DNA of 64,000 nucleotides from Pseudomonas sp. GM79. GTDB taxonomy: Bacteria; Pseudomonadota; Gammaproteobacteria; Pseudomonadales; Pseudomonadaceae. Location: positions 25,222-89,221 of the forward strand of contig NZ_AKJE01000042.1 of assembly GCF_000282495.1 (NCBI RefSeq), written 5' to 3'. This document shows positions 48,491 to 57,736 of the stretch, piece by piece. The position numbers were made by a program, and so were the translations under genes. Numbering within the stretch: the stretch's first letter is position 1; every line of letters starts with the position of its first letter. The notes beneath the pieces were generated by a model. The model worked only from the letters and a program-made list of their open reading frames with translations. It was not told where the DNA came from and made no database searches.

Positions 48491-51142
48491 ATGAGTGACT
48501 CCGGCCGCGCCGACGCGCTGTTAGCAGACCTGCCCCGCGATGGCCGTGGCCGGCTCAAGGTATTCCTGGGCGCCGCCCCGGGGGTCGGCAAGACTTACGC
48601 CATGCTGCAAGCCGCCCACACTCAACTGCGCCAAGGCGTGAAAGTCATGGCCGGGGTGGTCGAAACCCACGGTCGCGCCGAAACCGAAGCGCTGTTGGCT
48701 GGCTTGCCGCAGCAACCGTTGGTGCGCTCGGAATACCGCGGCGTGATGCTCGAAGAAATGGACCTCGACGGTCTGCTTGCCGCCAAACCGAAACTGGTGC
48801 TGGTGGACGAACTGGCCCACAGCAACGCCCCCGGCAGTCGTCACGCCAAACGTTGGCAAGACATTCAGGAATTGCTGGCTGCCGGCATCGACGTATTCAC
48901 CACGGTCAACGTCCAGCATCTGGAAAGTCTCAACGATCAGGTGCGCGGCATCACTGGCGTACAGGTGCGCGAAACCCTGCCGGACTGGGTGCTGCAAGAA
49001 GCCTACGAACTGCTGCTGATCGACCTGCCGCCGCGCGAGTTGCTGGAGCGTCTGCGTGACGGCAAGGTCTACGTGCCGGAGCAGGCGCGGGCGGCCATCG
49101 ATGCATTCTTCACCCAGACCAACCTCACCGCCCTGCGCGAACTGGCGATGCAAACCGCTGCCGCTCAGGTCGATAACGATCTGGCCCAGGGTTATCGCCA
49201 GTTGGGGCAGGCCGCGCCGGCTGTGCGCGGTCGTTTGCTGGTGGGCGTCGATGGCGATGCTCAGGCCGAGCGCCTGGTGCGTCACGCCAGTCGTGTGGCC
49301 CAGCGGCGGCATTTGCCATGGAGCCTGGTGCATGTGGACAACGGCCGTGTGCGCGACGAGCAATCGCGGCTGCGCCTGCAAAGCGCTCAACAACTGGCCG
49401 AACGCCTCGGTGGCGAAGTGGTGTTGCTGCGCGCGGGCGAGGTGGCGAAAACGCTGATCCAGCATGCCGCTGAGCGACGCGCCAGCCTGGTGCTGGTGGG
49501 CCAGTCGCGCCAGCGTTTGCGTCGACGGTTGTTCGGTGGCGGGCTGGCGTCTCGTTTACTGCGCGATGCTCGCGGGCTGGAAATCAACGTGCTCGACAGT
49601 GATCAGGAACAGCATCAGCCGCGCCAACGCTCGGCGCAATCGCTGGTCTGGTTCGACTACGCGTTGGCGCTGGTGGCAACGGTGCTTGCCAGTGCCCTGG
49701 CCTGGGCGGTGTCGAGCGCCTTGGCGCTGCCCAACATTTCGCTGGTGTTCCTCGCGGCGGTGTTGCTGGTGGCGGTGCGCAGCAGTCTCGGCCCGGCATT
49801 GGCCTGCGCGGCGCTGTCGTTTCTGACCTATGACTTTCTGTTCATCCCGCCGACGTTCTCCTTCCGTATCCAGCGCGAAGAAGACGTGCTGACCTTGTTG
49901 TTCTTCCTGTTGATGGCGGCCTTGACCGGTAACCTTGCGGCTCGGCAACGGCGGCAATTGCAGGCCTTGCGCGACACCCAGGAAGAAACCAGCGAACTGC
50001 TCGACCTGTCGCGCAAACTCACCGCCGCCACCGACCGTCAGGCCGTGGTCAGCGCTGCGGCGCAGCACCTCAATGGCTGGACCGACCTGAAACTGTGCCT
50101 GCTCAATCGCGATGGCCAGAGCGGCTGGAAAGTTGAAACCGGCGGGCCGCTGGAGTTCTCCGAAGCCGAGCGTGCCGCCGCCGATTGGGCCTGGCAACAC
50201 GACCAACCGGCCGGCGCAGGCACCGGCACCTTGCCGTTCGGGCGCTGGTGGTGGTGGCCGTTGTCGGTGGACGATGGGCCGCTGGCGCTGCTCGGCGTGT
50301 GTGCCAAAGAAGGTCAGACCCTGAGCGGCCAGCGTCGGCGCTTGTTGACCGCACTGAGCCAACCGCTGGCCCAGGCATTGGCCCGCGCGCAACTGGCCGA
50401 TGACCTTGAGGCGGCACGCTTGCATGGTGAAACCGAGCAACTGCGCAGTGCGCTGTTGGCCTCGGTGTCCCACGATTTACGCACGCCGCTGACCTCCATG
50501 CGCGGCAGCATCGACAGCCTGCTGGCGCTTGGCGAGGCGATTCCCTTGGAGGACCGCCGCGAACTGCTCGAAGGCACCCGCGATGAAGCCGAACGGCTGG
50601 ATCGCTATATTCAAAACCTGCTAGACATGACGCGCCTCGGTCACGGCGCCCTGAAGCTGGCGCGAGACTGGGTGTCGCCAGCAGACATCGTCGGCAGTTC
50701 GCTCAATCGTCTGCGCGCGGTGCTGGCATCGTTGCAGGTGATTACCGAAGTGCCGGCCGAGTTGCCGCTGCTCTATGTGCATGCCGCGCTGATCGAGCAA
50801 GCACTGGTCAATGTGCTGGAAAACGCCGCGCGTTTCTCACCGCCCCACGGGCGTCTTGAATTGTGTGCAGGGGCCAATGACAGCGAGCTGTTTTTTTCGG
50901 TGAGCGATGAGGGACCGGGGATTCCCGAGGAGGACCGGGCGAAGATTTTCGACATGTTTTACACCGCCGCTCGCGGTGATCGCGGCGGGCAGGGCACGGG
51001 GTTGGGGCTGGCGATCTGTCAGGGTATGGTCGGTGCCCATGGCGGGCGGATCAGCGTCGCCGACGGCATCGAGGGGCGCGGTACCTGCATCACGCTGCAC
51101 CTGCCGTTGCAGACTCAACCGGGATTGGACAGTGAAGCCTGA
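48491..51142 (+). CDS. kdpD: sensor histidine kinase KdpD
   Basis: Senses potassium limitation and turgor and phosphorylates KdpE. The 883 residues comprise the N-terminal KdpD domain with Walker A GAAPGVGKT (about 30–38), a USP-like domain (about 245–370), four membrane helices (about 395–490), a GAF-like region, a HisKA dimerisation helix with the phosphorylated histidine in SVSHDLRTPLTS (about 660) and a HATPase_c domain (NVLENAARFSPP, DEGPGIPEEDR, GTGLGLAIC). It lies 49 bases before kdpE. Confidence 0.97.
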   Translation: MSDSGRADALLADLPRDGRGRLKVFLGAAPGVGKTYAMLQAAHTQLRQGVKVMAGVVETHGRAETEALLAGLPQQPLVRSEYRGVMLEEMDLDGLLAAKPKLVLVDELAHSNAPGSRHAKRWQDIQELLAAGIDVFTTVNVQHLESLNDQVRGITGVQVRETLPDWVLQEAYELLLIDLPPRELLERLRDGKVYVPEQARAAIDAFFTQTNLTALRELAMQTAAAQVDNDLAQGYRQLGQAAPAVRGRLLVGVDGDAQAERLVRHASRVAQRRHLPWSLVHVDNGRVRDEQSRLRLQSAQQLAERLGGEVVLLRAGEVAKTLIQHAAERRASLVLVGQSRQRLRRRLFGGGLASRLLRDARGLEINVLDSDQEQHQPRQRSAQSLVWFDYALALVATVLASALAWAVSSALALPNISLVFLAAVLLVAVRSSLGPALACAALSFLTYDFLFIPPTFSFRIQREEDVLTLLFFLLMAALTGNLAARQRRQLQALRDTQEETSELLDLSRKLTAATDRQAVVSAAAQHLNGWTDLKLCLLNRDGQSGWKVETGGPLEFSEAERAAADWAWQHDQPAGAGTGTLPFGRWWWWPLSVDDGPLALLGVCAKEGQTLSGQRRRLLTALSQPLAQALARAQLADDLEAARLHGETEQLRSALLASVSHDLRTPLTSMRGSIDSLLALGEAIPLEDRRELLEGTRDEAERLDRYIQNLLDMTRLGHGALKLARDWVSPADIVGSSLNRLRAVLASLQVITEVPAELPLLYVHAALIEQALVNVLENAARFSPPHGRLELCAGANDSELFFSVSDEGPGIPEEDRAKIFDMFYTAARGDRGGQGTGLGLAICQGMVGAHGGRISVADGIEGRGTCITLHLPLQTQPGLDSEA

Positions 51143-51190
51143 TCTCGCCTGCGCTACTCTCTTGCCACTTCTTTGTGTTGATATGAATTC

Positions 51191-51889
51191 ATGAGCCAGA
51201 CTGCGACCATTTTGGTCATCGACGACGAACCGCAGATCCGCAAATTCCTGCGCATCAGCCTCGCCTCCCAAGGCTACAAAGTGCTGGAGGCCGGCACCGG
51301 CACGGAAGGCCTGGCCCAGGCCGCATTGAATAAACCCGACCTGCTGGTGCTCGACCTCGGCCTGCCGGACATGGACGGCCAGCAGGTGCTGCGCGAGTTT
51401 CGCGAGTGGTCGACGGTGCCGGTACTGGTGCTCTCGGTGCGCGCCAGCGAAGGGCAGAAAGTACAAGCCCTGGATGGCGGCGCCAACGACTACGTGACCA
51501 AGCCGTTCGGCATCCAGGAGTTTTTGGCCCGGGTGCGCGCCTTGCTGCGTCAGGCGCCGACGGGTGAAGCTCAGGAAGCGGCGCTCAGTTTCGGCCCGCT
51601 CACCGTGGACCTGGCTTATCGCCGGGTGCTATTGGACGGTGCCGAAGTGGCGCTGACGCGCAAGGAATATGCGGTACTGGCGCAACTGGCCCGGCATCCG
51701 GGGCGGGTCATCACCCAGCAGCAATTGCTCAAGGACATCTGGGGCCCGACCCACACCGAAGACAGCCACTATCTGCGGATAGTGGTCGGGCACTTGCGGC
51801 AGAAACTGGCGGATGATCCGACTCAGCCACGGTTTATCGTTACCGAGGCGGGGGTAGGGTATCGGTTGTTGAGTGAGGGTAGCCTTTAG
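51191..51889 (+). CDS. kdpE: response regulator KdpE
   Basis: OmpR-type regulator that activates kdpFABC. The 232 residues contain a receiver domain (ILVIDDEPQIRKFLR; phosphorylated Asp in LVLDLGLPDMDG; Lys in VTKPF) and a C-terminal winged helix (LTRKEYAVLAQLARHPGRV, DSHYLRIVVGHLRQKL). Cotranscribed with kdpD. Confidence 0.97.
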   Translation: MSQTATILVIDDEPQIRKFLRISLASQGYKVLEAGTGTEGLAQAALNKPDLLVLDLGLPDMDGQQVLREFREWSTVPVLVLSVRASEGQKVQALDGGANDYVTKPFGIQEFLARVRALLRQAPTGEAQEAALSFGPLTVDLAYRRVLLDGAEVALTRKEYAVLAQLARHPGRVITQQQLLKDIWGPTHTEDSHYLRIVVGHLRQKLADDPTQPRFIVTEAGVGYRLLSEGSL

Positions 51890-51913
51890 TTCTGTATTGA
51901 TTGATCTGACGCC

Positions 51914-52007
51914 TTCGCGAGCAAGCCCGCTCCCACATGGGTTCGATGCTGAGCACAAATTCAGTGAACACTGAAGATCCACTGTGGGAGCGGGCTTGCT
52001 CGCGAAG
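51914..52007. repeat. REP doublet (REPIN-like), copy 6
   Basis: TTCGCGAGCAAGCCCGCTCC at 51914 and its inverse ending at 52007. The spacer is close to that of copy 8 at 55949 (shared CACAAATT and GTGAACACTGAAGATCCACT), so the pair were probably copied as whole units. It lies between the convergent kdpE and patatin genes. Confidence 0.92.
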
Positions 52008-52019
52008 GCGCTGGATCAG

Positions 52020-53069
52020 TCACCGCCCATCTTCATTTCGCTCATTCTCATACCGATCCAGCGTATCCCGCGCAATCTCGCGCCCCAGCGCGATCAATTC
52101 CGGCGCCTTGTAGAACTCGAAAAACCGGCACACCCGCTTGGGCACGTTGATCAGGATATCCGGCGGATACCCGGCAATCTTGTACTGCGCCAATGAGGTC
52201 TGCATCACCTCGAAACTCTGGTTGATCAGGTCCAGCAAGGACGCCGGCCCGACGTTGTCGATGATGAACGACCCGGTGGCGGATTTCGGTGCGCCGTTGC
52301 TTTCCGGGGCCGCCGCCGGTTGCTGGCCTTCGGGCGCGGCGGATTCGATCCACGGATTGATATCGGCCGCTTCTGCCATCAACGCTTCCTTTTCCAGCAG
52401 CAGCAATTGTTCCGCCTGTTTGCGGCGGAAGGGCATTTTCGAACCCAACGAGTTGATCAGGCTGTCAAAACGGGTCTTGAACGCGGCCGGGCGCTGGATC
52501 ACTGGCAGTTGATAGTGACGCTGGTTGGTGGAGTTGAGGTTGACCGCGATGATGAGGTCGCAATGGCTCGACACCACCGGCACGATCGGCAATGGGTTGA
52601 GAATGCCGCCGTCCACCAGCATTCGATTGCCCTGCATCACCGGCGTGAACAGGCTGGGGATCGCCGCCGAGGCGCGCATGGCCTGGTGCAGGCAACCTTC
52701 CTGGAACCAGATTTCCTGCTGGTTGGTCAGGTCCGTGGCCACCGCCGTGTAGGGAATGCGCAGGTCTTCAATATTAATTTCGCCGACGATCTTGCGGATC
52801 TGTCCGAAGACCTTTTCCCCGCGAATTGCGCCCAGGCGAAAGCTGACGTCCACCAGGCGCAACACGTCGAGGTAATCCAGGCTCTCGATCCAGTCGCGGT
52901 AATCCTTGAGTTTATCGGCGGCATAGATCCCGCCGACCACTGCGCCCATGGAGCAACCGGCGATGCAGGCGATGTCGTAGCCGCGCCGTTCGATCTCTTC
53001 AATGACGCCGATATGGGCGTAGCCCCGGGCGCCACCCGAGCCCAACACCAGTGCGACACGCTTTTTCAT
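52020..53069 (-). CDS. patatin-like phospholipase, RssA-type
   Basis: A 349-residue cytoplasmic serine hydrolase. It has the oxyanion glycine loop GSGGARGYAHIG, the nucleophile serine in GCSMGAVVGG and the dyad aspartate in LVDGGILNPLP, so it should be active on lipid esters. Beyond the patatin domain (about 1–200) a 150-residue C-terminal part has NVPKRVCRFFEFYKAP, typical of RssA-like Pseudomonas proteins. The start is the ATG at 53069 after GAGGTCG; an earlier ATG has no ribosome binding site. Substrate unknown. Confidence 0.9.
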   Translation of the reverse strand: MKKRVALVLGSGGARGYAHIGVIEEIERRGYDIACIAGCSMGAVVGGIYAADKLKDYRDWIESLDYLDVLRLVDVSFRLGAIRGEKVFGQIRKIVGEINIEDLRIPYTAVATDLTNQQEIWFQEGCLHQAMRASAAIPSLFTPVMQGNRMLVDGGILNPLPIVPVVSSHCDLIIAVNLNSTNQRHYQLPVIQRPAAFKTRFDSLINSLGSKMPFRRKQAEQLLLLEKEALMAEAADINPWIESAAPEGQQPAAAPESNGAPKSATGSFIIDNVGPASLLDLINQSFEVMQTSLAQYKIAGYPPDILINVPKRVCRFFEFYKAPELIALGREIARDTLDRYENERNEDGR

Positions 53070-53161
53070 GAATCGACCTCTCTGACAAGGTTCAACAATG
53101 CACCCATCGAGGGGCACGCTTCAATCGCTATGGTCGTTCGAGGGGGCCAGTGCGTCGTTTT

Positions 53162-53235
53162 TTGACACTCCGGGAAGGCGAATGGGTATTCTCGCCGGCT
53201 CTATGTTTTCACTGCATGTTTCCACTGCATGTTTC
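53162..53235 (+). promoter_or_regulatory. promoter-like site and 13-base tandem repeat before lipoprotein gene
   Basis: TTGACA at 53162 with GGTATT at 53185 (17-base spacing) or TATTCT at 53187 (19-base) makes a plausible sigma-70 promoter. Downstream the unit CACTGCATGTTTC occurs twice in tandem (53210–53222, 53223–53235), and GCATGTTT occurs again near 53285. The repeats would lie in the 5' leader of the gene at 53315. Confidence 0.45.
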
Positions 53236-53314
53236 CACGGCGAGCCCAAGGCACTTTTCACGTGCGAGACCGTCTTACGTGCATGCATGTTTACCTATCT
53301 TTGAGGTGTGAGTG

Positions 53315-53593
53315 ATGAAAGTCTGGATCTGTGTGCCGTTGATTGCCCTGGCACTCGCCGGTTGTGCCGGTAAAACCGCTTACCGTGACAGCTGTGGAAG
53401 CCAGCTCGACGCCGCCTGGCGTGAACTGGATCTGGCCAAGGTCGAGGGCTTTGCCGGGACTGTCAGCTACTCCAAGGCGCTGTCGTTGCTGACCGGTGCC
53501 AAGACCCAGCAGCAATTCGAAGCGTATGAGGGGTGCACCAAGAAGGCCGAGAAGGCGCGCTTCTACATTCGTGAATCTCGCGCCGGTCGCTGA
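53315..53593 (+). CDS. small putative lipoprotein
   Basis: A 92-residue protein with a short signal peptide and lipobox ALAGC (Cys at about 17), followed by a polar, mostly helical mature part with two further cysteines (RDSCGSQ, YEGCTKK). Start ATG at 53315 after a TGAGGTG site; a GTG just before it would add one residue. Similar small lipoproteins occur in other pseudomonads but I do not recognise a named family. Confidence 0.75.
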   Translation: MKVWICVPLIALALAGCAGKTAYRDSCGSQLDAAWRELDLAKVEGFAGTVSYSKALSLLTGAKTQQQFEAYEGCTKKAEKARFYIRESRAGR

Positions 53594-53637
53594 AGCATGC
53601 TATAGCCAATGGGGGAATTCGATTTGCGGAGCAAGCG

Positions 53638-54405
53638 ATGTCTGCCTTGGTTGATCGGTTGGTGGCTCACGTTCTGAGCCTGGACATTCGCCTGCTCGCC
53701 TGCCAGGCACGCTTGAGTGCCCGTACCGATTCTGAGGCCCTGCACGATCTACGCACCACCGTGCGGCGTTTGCGCAGCTTGTTGCGGCCCTTGCGCGGTT
53801 TGCCCGGAGTCGAGCAACTGGAAGCGGCGGCTTCCCGGGTCGGTGACCTGACCACGCCGTTGCGCGATCGCGAAGTGCTGGCGGCGTACCTGCTCCAGCA
53901 CGATCAACCCGAGGCCGCCCACCGGCGCATGGCGCGGATGCACGAGGTTTATCCCGTCGTGGCGGCGAGCCCGGAAGTGGCGCAGATGCTGATGATCCTC
54001 GACGCCTTTCCGCGTTTCCTGCGGGCTTCTCAGCGTCAGGGTTTGCTCAAGGGCTTGCGCAAACGCATTGAAAAACGCCTGGGCAAACAGTGGAAGAAAC
54101 TCGACCAGGCCTTGCATGATCCCGCCCATGACCGCCATCGCCTGCGCCTGCTGATCAAGCGCGTGCGCTATGGCATCGAAGCCTACCCCGAACTGGATCG
54201 CTTGCCGGAAGCGGCCCTGCCCAGACTGAAATCGGCGCAGGCTGCCTTGGGCGATTGGCACGACAGCTGGCAGTGGCTGGACCGCGCCAAAGAAGAGCCC
54301 GATTTGCAGCCCTGTGTCGCGACCTGGAAAACCACCTTGGCCGAGGCCGAAGCGCGCGCCGACCGCGTGCTCGACAAATTCAGCGCCGCCTGCTTCAAAT
54401 CCTGA
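53638..54405 (+). CDS. CHAD domain protein
   Basis: A 255-residue all-helical CHAD protein: the paired conserved histidines and basic residues are in HDLRTTVRRLRSLLRPL and HDRHRLRLLIKRVRYGIEA, with a late DWHDSWQWL. CHAD domains bind polyphosphate through this basic groove. No CYTH (adenylate-cyclase-like) domain is attached, unlike in some relatives. It follows GGAGCAAGCG. Confidence 0.88.
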   Translation: MSALVDRLVAHVLSLDIRLLACQARLSARTDSEALHDLRTTVRRLRSLLRPLRGLPGVEQLEAAASRVGDLTTPLRDREVLAAYLLQHDQPEAAHRRMARMHEVYPVVAASPEVAQMLMILDAFPRFLRASQRQGLLKGLRKRIEKRLGKQWKKLDQALHDPAHDRHRLRLLIKRVRYGIEAYPELDRLPEAALPRLKSAQAALGDWHDSWQWLDRAKEEPDLQPCVATWKTTLAEAEARADRVLDKFSAACFKS

Positions 54406-54422
54406 AACCACCAAAGATCAAA

Positions 54423-54512
54423 TGTGGGAGCGGGCTTGCTCGCGAAGAGGGCATGACATTCAACGAAAATGTTGAATGTCAGAGCGCTTTCGCGAGCAAG
54501 CCCGCTCCCACA
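54423..54512. repeat. REP doublet (REPIN-like), copy 7
   Basis: TGTGGGAGCGGGCTTGCTCG at 54423 and its inverse ending at 54512, arranged like copy 2. The spacer holds an inner hairpin TGACATTCAAC / GTTGAATGTCA, so the whole unit is palindromic. Confidence 0.92.
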
Positions 54513-54652
54513 GTTGTTTTGTGGTGAACAGGGAATGAGTGTTCGAGCCGAGCACGGCTCATCTGTCAGTGATTTTGGCCGGAATAAGCGCTGTATCGGC
54601 TTTGCGCGCTGGTTAAGATCGTTCCATCCATTTTCCTGTCTCTGAGGTTCCC

Positions 54653-55450
54653 ATGCACTTTTCCGATCTGCTCGACGCTGTGCGCAGTCAGCCGCAGGAG
54701 CTGTCTATTCCGGCCGAATGGGGCCAGGGCCGGGCGAGTTTTGGGGGGCTGATAGCCGCCTTGCAATACGAAGCCATGCGCGCAAAAGTCCCGGCGGATC
54801 GTCCGGTGCGTTCGCTGGCAATCACCTTTGTCGGCCCGGTCGAACCCGATGTGCCAGTCAGTTTTGAAGTCGATGTGTTGCGCGAAGGCAAAGCCGTCAG
54901 CCAGGTGCTGGGCCGGGCGATGCAGAAGGGCCAGGTGGTGACGTTGGTCCAGGGCAGCTTCGGCGCCTCGCGACCTTCCGAAGTGGCGGTCACGGCCAAC
55001 GCTGCGCCCGAGATGAAGCACTGGGACGACTGCCAGGAAATGCCCTATATCAAAGGGGTGACCCCGGAATTCATGCGTCATTTGGCAATGCGCTGGAGTG
55101 TCGGTGGCCTGCCGTTCACCGGCAACACCTCCCGCGACATGGGAGGTTGGGTGCGCTTGCGTGGAGAAGGGAAGGACGAGGTGGTCAGCGAGGCGCATAT
55201 TCTGGCGCTGGTCGATGCCTGGCCGCCGTCCTTGTTGTCGTATCTGAAGAAACCGGCGGCAGGCAGCACGCTGACCTGGACCATCGAATTCGTCCAGCCG
55301 TTGCTCGCGTTGAGCACGCTGGACTGGTGCAAGTACCTGGTGGAAATCGAGTATGCCGCTGACGGCTACGGGCACGCCGCCGCAAAACTGTGGAGCGAAG
55401 ACGGTCAGTTGATCGCCATGAGCCGGCAGACAGTCACGATTTTCGCCTGA
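54653..55450 (+). CDS. acyl-CoA thioesterase family protein
   Basis: A 265-residue double-hotdog protein. GRASFGGLIAALQYEAM and VRSLAITFVGPVEP mark the first hotdog, and GGWVRLRGEG with LVDAWPPSLLSYLKKP the second, as in TesB-like thioesterases. It likely hydrolyses medium- or long-chain acyl-CoA in the cytoplasm. Its stop touches the end of the convergent downstream gene at 55451. Confidence 0.85.
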   Translation: MHFSDLLDAVRSQPQELSIPAEWGQGRASFGGLIAALQYEAMRAKVPADRPVRSLAITFVGPVEPDVPVSFEVDVLREGKAVSQVLGRAMQKGQVVTLVQGSFGASRPSEVAVTANAAPEMKHWDDCQEMPYIKGVTPEFMRHLAMRWSVGGLPFTGNTSRDMGGWVRLRGEGKDEVVSEAHILALVDAWPPSLLSYLKKPAAGSTLTWTIEFVQPLLALSTLDWCKYLVEIEYAADGYGHAAAKLWSEDGQLIAMSRQTVTIFA

Positions 55451-55819
55451 TCAGTGACGACGGCGGTGGCGTTCACGCCAGGCGCGCCACCAGCCGCCAC
55501 TGAAGAAAAACCGTGGGAAGGTCAGGAACTGCTCGACCAACAAGCGTGATACCGCATCTTTGCGATCACTGAAGGGCTCGGAGGCTTGTGCCTCCAGGCG
55601 ATGACCTTGGCGCTGCAGACCCAGGGCGGCGATCAGGCCGATAACGCCGATCGCGATACTCGCCAGATCCAGGCTGAACACCCCCGAGACCATCAGCAAA
55701 AACGCCACAATGAACAGCGGCACGGCAATCAGGTGCAACACCAGATTGGTCGGGTGCTGGTGATTATGCGGGTACGCTCGCCATTGCCAGGCGGGAAGGT
55801 TGGGATGACGTTTGCCCAT
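55451..55819 (-). CDS. Mpo1-like (DUF962) membrane protein
   Basis: A 122-residue protein with YPHNHQHPTNLVLHLIAVPL, a histidine/asparagine pattern resembling the DUF962/Mpo1-like family (fungal Mpo1 is a dioxygenase of 2-hydroxy fatty acid breakdown), then two membrane helices (about 24–64). The start is the ATG at 55819 after AAGGATAAGC; the longer frame runs into a REP doublet. The family call rests on the histidine motif and is moderate. Confidence 0.6.
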   Translation of the reverse strand: MGKRHPNLPAWQWRAYPHNHQHPTNLVLHLIAVPLFIVAFLLMVSGVFSLDLASIAIGVIGLIAALGLQRQGHRLEAQASEPFSDRKDAVSRLLVEQFLTFPRFFFSGGWWRAWRERHRRRH

Positions 55820-55948
55820 GATGCTTATCCTTGGTTCGATGAGGCTCTTGAACAAAGAATAGGCCGGGCGAAAGCCGTCGGCGAATCGAGGCTGGCTATC
55901 GAAGTGATAGGGGTCATGGTCAATATTGATGTTGACCGGTCTGACGCC

Positions 55949-56041
55949 TTCGCGAGCAAGCCCGCTCCCACACTGGTTCGGTGCTGAACACAAATTGTGT
56001 GAACACTGAAGATCCACTGTGGGAGCGGGCTTGCCCGCGAT
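55949..56041. repeat. REP doublet (REPIN-like), copy 8
   Basis: TTCGCGAGCAAGCCCGCTCC at 55949 and a slightly changed inverse (GGGCTTGCCCGCGATG) ending at 56041. The spacer closely matches that of copy 6. Confidence 0.92.
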
Positions 56042-56048
56042 GGGGCCG

Positions 56049-57530
56049 TCACAGTTTCAGCTGACCTATGGCCTTGCTCAATTCCCCCGCCAACATCGCC
56101 AACTCATTGCTGGTGATCGCCGAATTCACGGTCTGCTGCACGGTATTTTCGGTGACGTCGCGAATGCTCACCACCGCCCGATTCATTTCCTCCGCCACAT
56201 GGCTCTGCTGCTCGGCCGCCACTGCGATCTGCGTATTGCTTTCACGCATCTGCGCCACCGCGCCGGTGATTTCGGCCAGGGCCACACTGGCCTCCTGAGC
56301 CTGCTGCATGCAGTCGTCCGCCTTGTACGAGCTTTCCTGCATGAAGTCCACAGCATCCCGAGTGCCGGCCTGCAGCGCTGAAACCATGGTGGTGATCTCG
56401 TCGGTGGACGCCTGGACTCGCTTGGCCAGGTTACGCACCTCATCGGCGACCACCGCAAACCCGCGGCCCATTTCCCCGGCCCGGGCCGCTTCGATGGCGG
56501 CGTTAAGGGCCAGCAGGTTGGTCTGTTCGGCGATGCTGTGGATCACGCTGACCACGCCGTTGATCTTCTGACTGTCCTCGGCCAGACGCTGAATCATCTC
56601 GGCTGTTTGCTGCACACCGGTGGACAACCCGCCAATCGATTGCTGCACCCGAGTAACCACTTCCTGGCCGCTGCCGGCCAGGGTGTCGGCGGTTTGCGAG
56701 AGGTCGCGGGTGGCGCTGGCGTGTTGGGCTATGTGATGGACCGTGGCGGTCATTTCGTTGATCGCTGTGGCGGCCTGATCGGTTTCGCTTTGCTGACCGA
56801 GCATGCCGTGACGCACCTCGTTCATGCTCGAGGCCAGCCGCGCGGCGCCGACATCCAGTTGCCTCGCAGTGCTGGCGACGGTGTTGACCACCCGCTGATA
56901 ACCGGCCTGCATGGCGTTGAAGGCATTGGCCATCTGCCCGACTTCATCCTTGCAAGCCAGCGGCACACGGGCCGACAGGTCGCCGCTTTTCTCGACATGG
57001 AGCATCACGTCTTTCAACGTGTTGAGCTGGCTGAGCAGGAAGCGGATCAACAGTTGCGAGGCGCCGAGCATTGCCAGCATCAGGATGAACACCGCTACCG
57101 CGTAGTGGGTGAAGCGTTCGCCGAACACTTGGCTCAGGCTCGGGCCATGGGCAATCACCGCGATCTGTTGACCATCGGGGCGAGTGAGTACCTCGGCGCC
57201 CATCAACGGGTTTTCACCGAACAGCGGCATAGCGTTGATCTCGACCCAACCGTTGGTATCGGTCAGCTCCAGCACCGGTTGCCCATTCAGTAACGGCGCC
57301 TGCCCGCGATTGAAGATCAGCAGATTATCGGCCTTGGGCAGCGGCTGCCCGGCAGGCCAGGCATTGAGCAATCGCGCCTGGGCCTGAACCGACGCCTGGG
57401 CGGCGTGGCTGCGGGCTTGTTGTTCAAGCTGCACGGCGTACAGCACCAGCAACAGGGTGGTGACGAAGGCGACGGCGTTGACCGCCCAGAATTTGTATTT
57501 CAGCGAGATGTTGCTAAGCCAGGCACCCAT
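56049..57530 (-). CDS. methyl-accepting chemotaxis protein
   Basis: A 493-residue chemoreceptor: membrane helix 1 (about 14–36), a short periplasmic sensor region of about 110 residues, membrane helix 2 (about 150–172), a HAMP domain, and the cytoplasmic signalling hairpin with [36 protein letters not shown] tip residues seen in [19 protein letters not shown]. The sensor is too short for a double-Cache domain. The start at 57530 (MGAWLSN) is preferred; 57566 would add 12 residues. Ligand unknown. Confidence 0.93.
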   Translation of the reverse strand: MGAWLSNISLKYKFWAVNAVAFVTTLLLVLYAVQLEQQARSHAAQASVQAQARLLNAWPAGQPLPKADNLLIFNRGQAPLLNGQPVLELTDTNGWVEINAMPLFGENPLMGAEVLTRPDGQQIAVIAHGPSLSQVFGERFTHYAVAVFILMLAMLGASQLLIRFLLSQLNTLKDVMLHVEKSGDLSARVPLACKDEVGQMANAFNAMQAGYQRVVNTVASTARQLDVGAARLASSMNEVRHGMLGQQSETDQAATAINEMTATVHHIAQHASATRDLSQTADTLAGSGQEVVTRVQQSIGGLSTGVQQTAEMIQRLAEDSQKINGVVSVIHSIAEQTNLLALNAAIEAARAGEMGRGFAVVADEVRNLAKRVQASTDEITTMVSALQAGTRDAVDFMQESSYKADDCMQQAQEASVALAEITGAVAQMRESNTQIAVAAEQQSHVAEEMNRAVVSIRDVTENTVQQTVNSAITSNELAMLAGELSKAIGQLKL

Positions 57531-57635
57531 GGAGGTCTTCTCTGATAGCGGAAACAGTTTTGGCAAGGTGCCAGCATTGTGCCGCTATTCAGGGCTTCGA
57601 CTCTTGATATGGGTCAACATCCTCCGCCGTCCCAA

Positions 57636-57724
57636 TGTGGGAGCGGGCTTGCTCGCGAAGACGGCGGCACATCCAACGTTGATGTGACTGACAGACCGCC
57701 TTCGCGAGCAAGCCCGCTCCCACA
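57636..57724. repeat. REP doublet (REPIN-like), copy 9
   Basis: TGTGGGAGCGGGCTTGCTCG at 57636 and its inverse ending at 57724. It lies between the chemoreceptor promoter side and the tatD end. Confidence 0.92.
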
Positions 57725-57736
57725 GGGGATTTGTGG

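Noticed and set aside
54255..54527. Open frame running from the CHAD gene into a REP doublet
   Set aside because: Frame-shifted shadow of the CHAD gene that ends in a repeat element.
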